7,395 nucleotides of DNA from Microbacteriaceae bacterium (GCA_025463665.1 JAODAY010000030.1:1-7395); one strand, 5' to 3'. Numbered from the stretch's first letter, positions 1-6,599 are shown. Program-made: numbers and translations. The notes: generated by a model not told the origin, from the sequence alone.

Positions 1-1
1 C

Positions 2-1039
2 GACCGAATCTCCGCGCGACAGGATGCCACGGTGCTCGTGCTCGGAACCCGCGAGGGTCTCGAGGCTCGCCTCGTGCCCGAGCGCGGTTACGAGCTGCTC
101 ACGATCGCCCGTCTCCCGTTCCCCCGCCGCGTCTCCGCGAGCGCGGTGCGTTTTCCCGCGGGCTTCCGCAGGGCCGTCGACGAGACCCGCGCGATGATCC
201 GTGACCGCGGCGTCGACGCCGTCGTCGGTTTCGGCGGGTACGCCTCGGCCCCGGCCTATGTGGCCGCGTGGCGCGAAAAGGTGCCGCTCGTCGTGCACGA
301 GGCCAATGCGAAGCCCGGCATCGCCAACAAACTCGGCGCGCTGTTCACGTCATTCGTCGGCGTCGCCTTCTCCGGCACGAAGCTGCGCCACTCGACCTTC
401 GTCGGCATGCCGTTGCGCCGCGAGGTGGAACAGCTCGATCGCCGAGCCACACGCGCGGCAGCGCTGGAGTTCTTCGGCCTTGACGCCGCGCGGCCCGTGC
501 TGCTCGTCACGGGTGGCTCGACCGGGGCGAGGCATATCAACGCGACGGTCTCAGAGGCCGTCGCACTCGTGCTCGGCGCCGGGTGGCAGGTGCTGCACAT
601 CGCGGGCGCCCGCTCGGAGATCGTCGACCCCAAACTCGACGGCTACCGCCTGATCAAGTACTGCGACCGCATGGAACTCGCCATCGCCGCTGCCGACCTC
701 GCCATCTCGCGGGCCGGATCGGCCACCGTGAGCGAGTTCTCGGCGGTCGGCGTGCCCGCCGTCTACATTCCATACCCGGTCGGCAACGGCGAACAGCGGT
801 TCAATGCCGAGGACGCCGTCGAGGCGGGGGGAGCGCTCCTCGTGAACGACGCCGAGTTCACCCCCGAGTGGGTGCGCGAGTCGCTCGTGCCTCTCCTCGC
901 CGATGGGGCGCTCATAGCGGAGATGGGCGCCCTGGCCTTGACTGTCGGTGTGCTCGACGGTGCCGACCGCATGGTCGACCTCATCGACAGCGCCCGCGCC
1001 GCCCACCAGCCTCCCGCGATTTCCCCCAGCGAACGGTAA
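2..1039 (+). CDS. murG: MurG, lipid II-forming GlcNAc transferase (5' truncated by window edge)
   Basis: UDP-N-acetylglucosamine--N-acetylmuramyl-(pentapeptide) pyrophosphoryl-undecaprenol GlcNAc transferase. It converts lipid I to lipid II on the inner face of the cytoplasmic membrane, the last intracellular step of peptidoglycan precursor synthesis. The reading frame is open from the first bases, so the GTG at 32 is an internal codon and not the start. 345 residues are visible, against a usual length of about 360-375; the missing part should hold the N-terminal glycine-rich loop. Visible family motifs are GFGGYAS (227-247), [12 protein letters not shown] (296-331, the counterpart of HEQNxxPGxxN), the second glycine-rich loop [10 protein letters not shown] (512-541), the donor-site segment [11 protein letters not shown] (707-739) and [15 protein letters not shown] (770-814). 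Together these show a GT-B fold with both Rossmann halves. It ends in TAA, ten bases before murC, as in other dcw clusters. Identity is very secure; only the true start lies outside the window. Confidence 0.97.
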   Translation, partial: DRISARQDATVLVLGTREGLEARLVPERGYELLTIARLPFPRRVSASAVRFPAGFRRAVDETRAMIRDRGVDAVVGFGGYASAPAYVAAWREKVPLVVHEANAKPGIANKLGALFTSFVGVAFSGTKLRHSTFVGMPLRREVEQLDRRATRAAALEFFGLDAARPVLLVTGGSTGARHINATVSEAVALVLGAGWQVLHIAGARSEIVDPKLDGYRLIKYCDRMELAIAAADLAISRAGSATVSEFSAVGVPAVYIPYPVGNGEQRFNAEDAVEAGGALLVNDAEFTPEWVRESLVPLLADGALIAEMGALALTVGVLDGADRMVDLIDSARAAHQPPAISPSER

Positions 1040-1042
1040 AAT
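1037..1042 (+). promoter_or_regulatory. Candidate -10 element (TAAAAT) for a leaderless murC transcript
   Basis: TAAAAT matches the actinobacterial TANNNT -10 consensus and overlaps the murG stop codon TAA. Seven bases separate it from the A of the murC ATG at 1050, which would place the transcription start at or next to the initiation codon. No purine-rich Shine-Dalgarno sequence is visible before murC, which fits leaderless initiation. I see no good -35 hexamer. This is inferred from motif and spacing only; murC could instead be read solely from upstream dcw promoters. Confidence 0.45.
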
Positions 1043-1049
1043 CTCTGCA

Positions 1050-2477
1050 ATGATCACCCCCGATTTCTCCCAGGAGCTCCCGACCACAATCGGCACGGCG
1101 CACTTCGTCGGCATCGGCGGCTCGGGAATGAGCGGCATCGCCCGGCTCTTCCTCTCCGCCGGGCACACGGTGACGGGCTCCGACCGCAGCGAGAACCACA
1201 ACACGCAGGCGCTGCGCGAGCTCGGCGCGACGGTGTCGATCGGGCACGCCGCCGAGAACCTCGCCGACGCCGACGCGCTCATCTTCACGGGCGCACTGTG
1301 GCCGGACAACCCGGAGTACCTCCTCGCCGTGGAGCGCGGCATCCCCGTGCTGCACCGATCCCAGGCCCTCGCCTGGCTCATCAGCGGCCAGCGTCTCGTC
1401 GCCGTCGCCGGCGCGCACGGCAAGACCACCTCGACCGGCATGATCATCACCGCCCTGCTCGAGCTGGGGGCCGACCCGAGTTTCGTCAACGGGGGAGTGA
1501 TCCAGTCGATCGGCATGAGCGCCGCCCGGGGATCCGGTGAGCTGTTCGTCGTCGAGGCCGACGAGTCAGACGGGTCGTTTCTTCTCTATGACACGGCCGT
1601 CGCCCTGGTGACCAACGTCGACGCGGACCACCTCGACCACTACGGCTCGCACGAGGCCTTCGACGAGGCCTTCATCGAGTTCGCGGGCAAGGCGAGCGAG
1701 CTCGTCGTGATCTCGAGCGACGACCCCGGTGCCGTGCGTGTCACGACCGCGCTGCGCGACCGCGACGCGGCCATCGGCCGGATTCTTACTTTCGGCATGG
1801 ATGCCACGGCCGACGTGCGCCTCCACTCGATAGTCGCCGAGGGCCCGGTCTCGTTCATCGTGACCCATGAAGGCGCCGATTACCCGGCGACGCTGCGCGT
1901 GCCCGGGGTGCACAACGCGCTCAATGCCGCCGGGGCGTTCGCCGTTCTCGTCGGGCTCGGGTTCGACCCGGAGTCGTCTCTCGCCGGCATCGCCGCCTTC
2001 GGTGGCACGGAACGCCGGTTCGAGCTGCACGGCACCGTGCGCGGCGTGAGCGTCTACGACGACTACGCCCACCACCCGACCGAGGTCGCGGCGGCCCTCT
2101 CCGCCGCGCGCAGCGTCGTGGGCACCGGTCGTCTCATCGCGATTCACCAGCCACACCTGTACAGTCGCACGCGGCTGATGGCGGGCGACTTCGCTCGTGT
2201 CTACGAGCAGCTCGCCGACGACACGATCGTGCTCGACGTGTTCGGTGCCCGCGAAGACCCGGTGCCGGGAGTGACCGGAGCCCTCGTTACGGAGCGGTTC
2301 GTCGACCCCTCCCGCGTCAGCTACCTGCCCGACTGGCAGGCGGCGGCGGAGCACGCGGCCGCGATTGCCAGGGAAGGCGACATCATCATGACCTTGAGCT
2401 GTGGCGACGTGTATCGCATCGTTCCCCAGGTGCTCGCCGCTCTCGGTGAGAGCGTCCCGACCGCTCCTCGCGTCTAG
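1050..2477 (+). CDS. murC: MurC, UDP-N-acetylmuramate--L-alanine ligase
   Basis: Cytoplasmic ATP-dependent ligase that adds L-alanine to UDP-MurNAc, the first amino acid of the peptidoglycan stem peptide. The product is 475 residues, normal for the family. The N-terminal UDP-binding loop [11 protein letters not shown] is at residues 21-31, the ATP P-loop GAHGKTTST at 121-129, the Mur-ligase acidic motif EADESDGSF at 169-177, and [11 protein letters not shown] around 189-199. [12 protein letters not shown] sits near 285-296, [10 protein letters not shown] at 337-346 and HQPHLYSRT at 366-374; the last two begin the C-terminal domain. The start at 1050 is chosen because the protein aligns with MurC from MITPDFSQ onward; an in-frame ATG at 948 lies inside murG and would add 34 residues of non-family sequence. 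There is no clear ribosome binding site. Near the C-terminus, SCGDVY stands where many MurCs have GAGDV, probably a lineage variant. Confidence 0.97.
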   Translation: MITPDFSQELPTTIGTAHFVGIGGSGMSGIARLFLSAGHTVTGSDRSENHNTQALRELGATVSIGHAAENLADADALIFTGALWPDNPEYLLAVERGIPVLHRSQALAWLISGQRLVAVAGAHGKTTSTGMIITALLELGADPSFVNGGVIQSIGMSAARGSGELFVVEADESDGSFLLYDTAVALVTNVDADHLDHYGSHEAFDEAFIEFAGKASELVVISSDDPGAVRVTTALRDRDAAIGRILTFGMDATADVRLHSIVAEGPVSFIVTHEGADYPATLRVPGVHNALNAAGAFAVLVGLGFDPESSLAGIAAFGGTERRFELHGTVRGVSVYDDYAHHPTEVAAALSAARSVVGTGRLIAIHQPHLYSRTRLMAGDFARVYEQLADDTIVLDVFGAREDPVPGVTGALVTERFVDPSRVSYLPDWQAAAEHAAAIAREGDIIMTLSCGDVYRIVPQVLAALGESVPTAPRV

Positions 2478-2485
2478 CACCCACG

Positions 2486-3574
2486 GTGAAAAGGCCGGAA
2501 GGATTCGACCCGCCGCGTGCGGGCGACGCGGAGAAGGCGGCCGCCGCGCGCGCGTCGGCGGGCAAGGGTGCGGCAGCCGAGGCGGAATCGGGAACGGCCA
2601 GACGGCCGATCCCGTTGCACTCGCCGACGGCGGCACAAAAAGCAGCGACGACACAGACAGCAGCATCGACGGCAGCAGCGACCGCACCGACTACACCGAC
2701 AGCGGCCGGCGCCCAGAAGTCGGAGGCGCCCCGCACCGGCTCATCCGGAACGACGTCGTCCCCCTCCTCCCAGCCCCCATCGGGTCGGGGCGCGAGCGAG
2801 CGCTCGGCCCGCGCGGCTCTGCGCCGTGCGGAACGAGACAGGCGCCGGTTCGAGCGAGGCGAGGTGCGACGTTTCACGCGGCGCAGCCGAAATCGTCGCA
2901 GGGTCTGGTTGACTCTCGGCTCGATCGTGGCCGTACTCGCCGTCATACTCGCCGTCGCCGTGTATTCGCCGCTCCTCGCGCTGCGCACCGTGACGGTCGA
3001 CGGCACCTCGCGCGTCAGCGCCGGTGACGTGGCGGAGGCCGTCGAGGGGCAGATGGGCACCCCTCTCGCGCTGATCGACTATGGCCGGATCACGAAGGAA
3101 CTCGCCGAGTTCCCGCTCATCCGCAGCTACGTCACCGAGATGGTGCCGCCGCACCAACTCGTGATCCACGTGGTCGAGCGGCAGCCGGTGGGCGCCGTGG
3201 CGAGCGGCGCGACGTTCGACCTCGTCGACCCGGCGGGAATCGTCGTGCAGTCCACGCCCGAGCGTCCTGAGGGAGTGCCGATCATCGACCTCCCCGGAAA
3301 GGACCCGGAGTCGGCCGCGTACAGGTCGGTCGTCGAGGTCCTGCTCGCCCTTCCCCCCGAGGTGCTGGCCGAGGTCGACTCGATCACTGCGACCACGAAA
3401 GACAACGTGACCTTCGTGCTGCGCGGAGTCGGACAGAGCGTGGTCTGGGGCAGCGCAGACAACTCGGACTACAAGGCCCGGGTCTTGTCGGCGATGATCG
3501 GCAATCAGGACGAGGATTCGCTCGTCGAATACGACGTGTCCGCACCCGGAAGCGTCGTCGTCACGCCACGCTGA
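2486..3574 (+). CDS. ftsQ: FtsQ/DivIB-type divisome protein
   Basis: Bitopic membrane protein of the divisome; in the family the extracytoplasmic part contacts FtsB/FtsL (DivIC) and helps control septal wall synthesis. Length is 362 residues. Residues 1-135 form a long cytoplasmic tail: Ala/Thr/Ser/Pro-rich at about 46-100, then very Arg-rich at about 101-140. A single membrane helix follows at about 140-164 (WLTLGSIVAVLAVILAVAVY). The POTRA domain begins at LRTVTVDGTSRVSAGDV and runs from about 166 to 232, ending near the typical VIHVVERQPVGAV. The beta domain continues to VSAPGSVVVTPR at the end. The GTG start at 2486 gives MKRPEGFD; no Shine-Dalgarno is visible and only 8 bases separate it from the murC stop, so translation is probably coupled to murC. 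I see no other in-frame ATG or GTG start before the membrane helix. The position between murC and ftsZ supports the call. Confidence 0.93.
   Translation: MKRPEGFDPPRAGDAEKAAAARASAGKGAAAEAESGTARRPIPLHSPTAAQKAATTQTAASTAAATAPTTPTAAGAQKSEAPRTGSSGTTSSPSSQPPSGRGASERSARAALRRAERDRRRFERGEVRRFTRRSRNRRRVWLTLGSIVAVLAVILAVAVYSPLLALRTVTVDGTSRVSAGDVAEAVEGQMGTPLALIDYGRITKELAEFPLIRSYVTEMVPPHQLVIHVVERQPVGAVASGATFDLVDPAGIVVQSTPERPEGVPIIDLPGKDPESAAYRSVVEVLLALPPEVLAEVDSITATTKDNVTFVLRGVGQSVVWGSADNSDYKARVLSAMIGNQDEDSLVEYDVSAPGSVVVTPR
2636..2707 (+). repeat. Low-complexity, A-rich trinucleotide-like tract inside ftsQ
   Basis: This stretch encodes roughly residues 51-74 of FtsQ, a run of almost only Ala and Thr. The DNA is built of imperfect CAG/GCA/ACA/GAC-like triplets. 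Codon use departs from the surroundings: six of ten Ala codons are GCA and four of eight Thr codons are ACA, whereas the rest of the window favours GCC/GCG and ACC/ACG. It falls in the cytoplasmic tail, where sequence is poorly constrained. It may vary in length between strains through slippage, but that is inference. Confidence 0.6.
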
Positions 3575-3581
3575 GCATCAC

Positions 3582-3601
3582 TTTTCGCGACACGCGGAAA
3601 A
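3582..3601 (+). other. Hairpin-forming inverted repeat just after ftsQ
   Basis: TTTTC-GCG (3582-3589) pairs with CGC-G-GAAAA (3593-3601) around the loop ACA, giving eight base pairs with one bulged G. It starts seven bases after the ftsQ stop. The T-run lies on the 5' arm and the A-run on the 3' arm, so it is not a canonical intrinsic terminator on either strand. TTTCGC at 3583-3588 could alternatively pair with GCGAAA at 3616-3621. It may be an RNA stem at the ftsQ 3' end, an operator, or chance. Confidence 0.4.
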
Positions 3602-3642
3602 ATTGCGCGCGAGTGGCGAAACGACACCTACCCTAAAAGCAG

Positions 3643-3663
3643 TAAATATAAACTGAGTATAAC
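3643..3663 (+). promoter_or_regulatory. Candidate ftsZ promoter -10 region
   Basis: This is the most AT-rich spot in the window, within the 134-bp gap before ftsZ. It holds overlapping -10-like hexamers: TATAAA at 3647, TAAACT at 3649 and TATAAC at 3658-3663. No convincing -35 is present at normal spacing. If TATAAC is used, transcription would start near 3670, giving a leader of about 39 bases that begins with the hairpin at 3671-3687. Dedicated promoters just upstream of ftsZ are known in other actinomycetes such as Streptomyces, which makes this placement reasonable. Confidence 0.5.
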
Positions 3664-3670
3664 TTTAGAC

Positions 3671-3687
3671 CTCAACTAGAGGTTGAG
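3671..3687 (+). promoter_or_regulatory. Inverted repeat CTCAAC-N5-GTTGAG in ftsZ leader
   Basis: A perfect 6-bp inverted repeat, CTCAAC (3671-3676) and GTTGAG (3682-3687), surrounds the loop TAGAG. A second pairing that excludes the first uses ACCTC (3669-3673) and GAGGT (3679-3683). Outer arms AACT (3661-3664) and AGTT (3688-3691) could extend the structure across an internal bulge. It ends ten bases before the ftsZ Shine-Dalgarno, so it could act as an operator in DNA or a leader hairpin in RNA that affects ribosome access. My recollection is that GTTGAG-type sequences occur upstream of ftsZ in other actinomycetes; this was not checked. Confidence 0.5.
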
Positions 3688-3697
3688 AGTTTCCAGC

Positions 3698-3702
3698 GGA
3701 GG
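3698..3702 (+). promoter_or_regulatory. ftsZ ribosome binding site
   Basis: GGAGG lies six bases before the GTG at 3709. It fixes the ftsZ start as GTG and gives [20 protein letters not shown], the expected FtsZ N-terminus. Confidence 0.85.
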
Positions 3703-3708
3703 CCGGAC

Positions 3709-4875
3709 GTGACATCAAACCAAAACTACCTAGCCGTCATCAAGGTTGTCGGTATAGGCGGCGGCGGCGTCAACGCCGTCAACCGCATGATCGAACTTGG
3801 TCTGCGGGGCGTTGAATTCATCGCCATCAATACCGACGCTCAGGCGCTGCTTATGAGCGACGCCGACGTCAAGCTCGACGTCGGACGCGAGCTCACTCGC
3901 GGCCTCGGCGCGGGAGCCGACCCCGAGGTCGGTCGCCGCGCTGCGGAAGACCACGCCGAAGAAATCGAAGAGGCCCTCGCCGGGGCCGACATGGTGTTCG
4001 TCACCGCGGGTGAGGGTGGTGGCACCGGAACCGGTGGCGCGCCGGTCGTCGCGCGCATCGCCAAGTCGATCGGCGCATTGACCATCGGTGTCGTCACCAA
4101 GCCGTTCGGGTTCGAGGGCAAGCGCCGCTCTGCCCAGGCCGAGGTTGGCGTCGCCGCCCTCAAGAACGAGGTCGACACCCTCATCGTCGTTCCCAACGAT
4201 CGACTGCTCGAGATCAGCGACCGCGGCATCAGCATGATGGAGGCCTTCGCTACCGCCGACCAGGTGCTCCTCGCCGGTGTCCAGGGCATCACCGACCTGA
4301 TCACGACTCCGGGCCTGATCAACCTCGACTTCGCCGACGTGAATTCGGTCATGCAGGGTGCGGGTTCAGCGCTCATGGGAATCGGTTCCGCCCGCGGAGC
4401 CGACCGTTCCATCAAGGCCGCAGAGCTCGCCGTGGCATCCCCCCTCCTTGAAGCGAGCATCGACGGCGCCCACGGCGTTCTGATCTCGATTCAGGGCGGG
4501 TCGAACCTCGGAATCTTCGAGATCAACGATGCGGCGCGCCTGATTCAAGAGGCAGTGCACCCCGAGGCCAACATCATCTTCGGTGCCGTCATCGACGACA
4601 CCCTGGGTGACGAGGTGCGGGTAACGGTCATCGCCGCCGGATTCGACGGCGGGGAACCAGTCGCGAAGGCGCTCGAGACCAAGCGCTCGAACTTCGTCAC
4701 GCCCGAGGCGTCCGAGGCGCACCGCGCACCCGGCTCGACGGGTGCGACCGCGGCCGACGAGCAGCCGCGCGCCGCGTGGACGCCCGCGCCGGAGCCCGTC
4801 GCCACGGCGCCGGTCGACCGCACATTCGATGATGACGACAGCAACGATCTCGACATCCCGGATTTCCTCAAGTAA
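3709..4875 (+). CDS. ftsZ: FtsZ, tubulin-like cell division GTPase
   Basis: Cytoplasmic GTPase that polymerises at midcell into the Z-ring and recruits the divisome. The product is 388 residues, typical for the family in actinomycetes. The nucleotide-binding [13 protein letters not shown] is at residues 15-27, NTDAQAL at 41-47, the tubulin signature [10 protein letters not shown] at 103-112, and the T7/synergy loop [11 protein letters not shown] at 205-215, whose Asp residues complete the GTPase site of the neighbouring subunit. The globular domain ends near 316. A variable Ala/Pro/Thr-rich linker covers about 325-370, and the conserved C-terminal peptide DLDIPDFLK closes the protein. That peptide is the expected SepF docking site, and sepF lies two genes downstream. 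The GTG start has a good GGAGG. The gene sits behind its own AT-rich promoter-like region and 25 bases before yggS, so co-transcription with downstream genes is likely. Confidence 0.99.
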   Translation: MTSNQNYLAVIKVVGIGGGGVNAVNRMIELGLRGVEFIAINTDAQALLMSDADVKLDVGRELTRGLGAGADPEVGRRAAEDHAEEIEEALAGADMVFVTAGEGGGTGTGGAPVVARIAKSIGALTIGVVTKPFGFEGKRRSAQAEVGVAALKNEVDTLIVVPNDRLLEISDRGISMMEAFATADQVLLAGVQGITDLITTPGLINLDFADVNSVMQGAGSALMGIGSARGADRSIKAAELAVASPLLEASIDGAHGVLISIQGGSNLGIFEINDAARLIQEAVHPEANIIFGAVIDDTLGDEVRVTVIAAGFDGGEPVAKALETKRSNFVTPEASEAHRAPGSTGATAADEQPRAAWTPAPEPVATAPVDRTFDDDDSNDLDIPDFLK

Positions 4876-4890
4876 CAGCGAACACGGGCG

Positions 4891-4896
4891 GGGGAG
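4891..4896 (+). promoter_or_regulatory. yggS ribosome binding site
   Basis: GGGGAG lies four bases before the ATG at 4901. It supports the 4901 start over any in-frame codon inside ftsZ. Confidence 0.6.
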
Positions 4897-4900
4897 CGCG

Positions 4901-5602
4901 ATGTCTGATCTCGTTCCGCCCGGGCTCGCCGACCGCCTCGCGCTCGTCTCCGCTTCCACAGCCGATGCCGAGCGCGAGGCAGGTCGAGCACCCGGCGGGC
5001 TGACGACGATAGTGGTCACGAAGTTCCACCCGGCATCTCTCGTGGCCGAACTCGCCGCGCTCGGCGTGCGTCATTTCGGCGAGAGCCGGCAGCAGGAGGC
5101 GACCGAGAAGGCTGCCGAACTTGCCGGACTCGACCTGGAGTGGCACTTCATCGGCCAGCTCCAGAGCAAGAAGACGAGGCTCGTTCTCGATTTCGCCCGC
5201 GTCATCCACTCTCTCGATCGCCTCTCGCTCGCCACCGCGATCGACAGGGTTCACATGGGCACCGCCGCTGCCCCGGTCGACGTCTTCATCCAGCTCAACC
5301 TCACCGACGACGCGTCGCGCGGGGGAGTCGCACCCGGGGGCCTCGACGCCCTCGCCGAGTCGGTGCTCGCAAGCCCGGCGATGCGGCTCATGGGGCTCAT
5401 GGCCGTCGCTCCGCTCGGCTCGGAGCCTCGTGCCGCGTTCGCGACAGTTCGACAGGCGGGCGAGCGACTGGTGCGCATCGCGCCAGACGCCACCGCCTTG
5501 TCGATGGGCATGTCGAGTGACTACCGCGAGGCGATCCTCGAGGGAGCGACACACCTGCGGATTGGCACCGCAATAACGGGAAACCGACCACTGCCCGGTT
5601 AA
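4901..5602 (+). CDS. yggS: YggS/YlmE family pyridoxal phosphate homeostasis protein
   Basis: Member of the YggS/PROSC (PLPBP) family: a single-domain, alanine-racemase-like TIM barrel that binds pyridoxal 5'-phosphate. It has no known catalytic activity and influences PLP and amino-acid balance. Length is 233 residues, normal. The PLP lysine is expected at K41 in TIVVTKFHPAS. Other family segments are HFGESRQQEA, where most members have GEN rather than GES; WHFIGQLQSKK; IHSLDRLSLA; VFIQLNLTDDASRGG; LMGLMAVAP; and the phosphate-binding C-terminal part LSMGMSSDYREAILEGATHLRIGTAITG. The ATG at 4901 follows a GGGGAG and gives the expected N-terminus; an in-frame ATG at 4742 lies inside ftsZ and is rejected. 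Position between ftsZ and sepF matches ylmE of Gram-positive dcw clusters. No pgeF/yfiH gene intervenes, although many actinomycetes have one there. Confidence 0.95.
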   Translation: MSDLVPPGLADRLALVSASTADAEREAGRAPGGLTTIVVTKFHPASLVAELAALGVRHFGESRQQEATEKAAELAGLDLEWHFIGQLQSKKTRLVLDFARVIHSLDRLSLATAIDRVHMGTAAAPVDVFIQLNLTDDASRGGVAPGGLDALAESVLASPAMRLMGLMAVAPLGSEPRAAFATVRQAGERLVRIAPDATALSMGMSSDYREAILEGATHLRIGTAITGNRPLPG

Positions 5603-5624
5603 TCTGGACACAGGAGCTATACAC

Positions 5625-5629
5625 GGAGG
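5625..5629 (+). promoter_or_regulatory. sepF ribosome binding site that decides the start
   Basis: GGAGG is followed immediately by ATG at 5630 and, six bases away, by a second in-frame ATG at 5636. Only the second has normal spacing, and it gives [14 protein letters not shown], the expected SepF N-terminus. Confidence 0.85.
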
Positions 5630-5635
5630 ATGACA

Positions 5636-6136
5636 ATGGCCAACCCACTGCGCAAGACGATGGTTTACCTCGGTCTCGCTGACGAAGAATACGACTACGA
5701 CGCACACCAGCCGAATGCGCCCGTCGCACCGGTGGCGAACACGCCGACCGCCACACCCACGACCGTTGCCGCCGCAGGCCCAGCGGCCACCCGCGCACCC
5801 GTAACACCGCTGCGTCGTCCGACCGCGACGCGCCAGGCAGGACAAGCTGACATGAATGAGATCCTCACGGTGCACCCGCGCCAGTACAAAGACGCGCAAG
5901 TCATCGCGGAGACCTTCCGCGACGGTATCCCCGTCATCATCAACCTCTCGCAGATGAGCGAGCCCGACGCCCGTCGGCTGGTCGACTTCGCGAGCGGACT
6001 GTCGCAGGGTCTTTACGGCAAGATCGAGCGCGTCACCGGCAAGGTATTCCTGCTCTCGCCCGCCCACGTCGTAGTCAGTGGAGACCAGGCGGAGGCGGAG
6101 AGCGATGTCGACGCCTCCTTCTTCGCGCAGCAGTGA
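5636..6136 (+). CDS. sepF: SepF, FtsZ membrane anchor / Z-ring assembly protein
   Basis: SepF binds the FtsZ C-terminal peptide and the membrane. In actinomycetes, which lack FtsA and ZipA, it is the principal known membrane tether of the Z-ring. Length is 166 residues from the ATG at 5636. An N-terminal amphipathic membrane-targeting helix is seen in [14 protein letters not shown] (1-14), followed by an acidic EEYDYD (17-22). A Pro/Ala/Thr-rich linker covers about 27-68. The globular SepF core (DUF552) spans about 75-150, with [38 protein letters not shown], the glycine-containing dimer region [14 protein letters not shown] and [14 protein letters not shown] short acidic tail ends in FFAQQ. 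An ATG two codons upstream (5630) abuts the Shine-Dalgarno and is unlikely. The gene is 33 bases after yggS, so they are probably co-transcribed. ftsZ in the same cluster encodes its partner. Confidence 0.96.
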   Translation: MANPLRKTMVYLGLADEEYDYDAHQPNAPVAPVANTPTATPTTVAAAGPAATRAPVTPLRRPTATRQAGQADMNEILTVHPRQYKDAQVIAETFRDGIPVIINLSQMSEPDARRLVDFASGLSQGLYGKIERVTGKVFLLSPAHVVVSGDQAEAESDVDASFFAQQ

Positions 6137-6170
6137 ACCCCGCCCGGCCCCTCGACACCACGTTTTCGCG

Positions 6171-6176
6171 TAGTCT
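6171..6176 (+). promoter_or_regulatory. Candidate -10 element (TAGTCT) for yggT
   Basis: TAGTCT fits TANNNT and ends nine bases before the GTG of yggT at 6186. No Shine-Dalgarno is visible there, so a leaderless or near-leaderless yggT transcript is possible. The same core, GTAGTCTG, recurs 326 bases downstream at 6496-6503 before divIVA. No clear -35 is seen. Motif-only inference. Confidence 0.4.
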
Positions 6177-6185
6177 GTTCCGCCG

Positions 6186-6485
6186 GTGAACGGCGTCTCG
6201 ATCGTCGCGACGATCCTCTACATAGCCCTCAACCTGTTCGTCTTCATCATGTGGGCTCGGTTCATCCTCGACCTCGCTGCGATGCTCGCGAGGCAGTGGC
6301 GCCCGCGCGGGCTCGTGCTCGTGCTGGCCGAACTCGTGTACACGGTCACCGACCGCCCGATCAAGGCGGTTCGTCGTGTCGTTCCTCCGCTGCGCGCGGG
6401 CGGCATCGTCATCGATTTCTCCTGGAGCATCGTGCTTGTCGCCGCGATCATCCTCAGCTACATCGTGCGGGGATTCATCCAATAG
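6186..6485 (+). CDS. yggT: YggT family small integral membrane protein
   Basis: Small membrane protein of the YGGT family, found next to sepF and divIVA in Gram-positive dcw clusters (ylmG in Bacillus). The molecular function is not firmly established; relatives in plastids affect nucleoid or thylakoid organisation and osmotic phenotypes are reported for some bacterial members. The product is 99 residues. One hydrophobic helix runs at about 5-29 (ATILYIALNLFVFIMWARFI) and another at about 72-95. Between them is a basic loop and the family motif VTDRPIKAVRRVVPPLRAGG at 54-73, matching the usual TDP-hxxhRRhhPP pattern, followed by IDFSW. The start is GTG at 6186, 49 bases after the sepF stop, without a visible Shine-Dalgarno but with a -10-like TAGTCT nearby. 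Confidence 0.93.
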   Translation: MNGVSIVATILYIALNLFVFIMWARFILDLAAMLARQWRPRGLVLVLAELVYTVTDRPIKAVRRVVPPLRAGGIVIDFSWSIVLVAAIILSYIVRGFIQ

Positions 6486-6496
6486 TGAGCTCGCTG

Positions 6497-6502
6497 TAGT
6501 CT
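6497..6502 (+). promoter_or_regulatory. Candidate -10 element (TAGTCT) for divIVA
   Basis: TAGTCT in the yggT-divIVA gap fits the TANNNT pattern and repeats the hexamer found before yggT. Transcription would start around 6509-6511, giving a divIVA leader of about 95 bases whose first element is the hairpin at 6514-6533. There is no strong -35. The 119-base gap, large for this compact cluster, supports a separate promoter. Confidence 0.45.
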
Positions 6503-6513
6503 GAACAGATTGA

Positions 6514-6533
6514 TCGGCGGGCGTGCCCGCTGA
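6514..6533 (+). other. Strong GC-rich hairpin in the divIVA leader
   Basis: Eight paired positions (6514-6521 with 6526-6533) enclose the tetraloop CGTG. Seven are Watson-Crick and one is a G-T wobble; the core is GCGGG/CCCGC. It is 28 bases after the yggT stop. No T-run follows, so it is not a canonical intrinsic terminator, though many high-GC actinomycete terminators lack one. If the TAGTCT at 6497 is the promoter, this stem sits at the extreme 5' end of the divIVA mRNA and could protect it. Confidence 0.55.
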
Positions 6534-6539
6534 GATCCA

Positions 6540-6571
6540 ACCAAGTATTGGTAGCGTTACTGTGACGTTAC
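6540..6571 (+). promoter_or_regulatory. Short palindrome and CGTTAC direct repeat in divIVA leader
   Basis: ACCAA-GTA-TTGGT (6540-6552) is a perfect inverted repeat with five-base arms. Right after it, CGTTAC occurs twice (6555-6560 and 6566-6571) with an 11-base period, about one helical turn. Such an arrangement can be a protein binding site, but these are short elements and could be chance. Confidence 0.25.
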
Positions 6572-6592
6572 GACCAGTCCAAGAAAGTGTTA

Positions 6593-6599
6593 GAGGTGA
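6593..6599 (+). promoter_or_regulatory. divIVA ribosome binding site
   Basis: GAGGTGA is an exact match to the 3' part of the consensus AGGAGGTGA and lies five bases before the ATG at 6605. It contains an in-frame GTG (6596), which is therefore unlikely to be the start. Confidence 0.85.

Noticed and set aside
948..1049. Upstream in-frame ATG extension of murC
   Set aside because: It would overlap murG by 92 bases and add 34 residues that do not match MurC; the family N-terminus begins at 1050.
551..1516. Long open frame on the - strand across murG and murC
   Set aside because: It runs antisense to two clearly conserved genes, its translation resembles no family and is Arg/Ser/Pro-rich. Such shadows are expected in high-GC DNA.
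1566..2687. Long - strand open frame opposite murC and the start of ftsQ
   Set aside because: Antisense to MurC motifs that are all intact on the + strand; composition is typical of a GC-rich shadow frame.
4742..4900. Upstream in-frame extension of yggS into ftsZ
   Set aside because: The extra 53 residues are an Arg/Ser-rich out-of-frame reading of the FtsZ linker; a Shine-Dalgarno supports 4901.
5582..5600. AACCG/CGGTT inverted repeat at the end of yggS
   Set aside because: Only five base pairs with a nine-base loop, inside coding sequence and with no T-run; too weak to call a terminator.
4868..6067. 399-codon - strand open frame opposite yggS and sepF
   Set aside because: It covers two conserved genes, has no recognisable domain, and its length is explained by third-position GC bias on the opposite strand.
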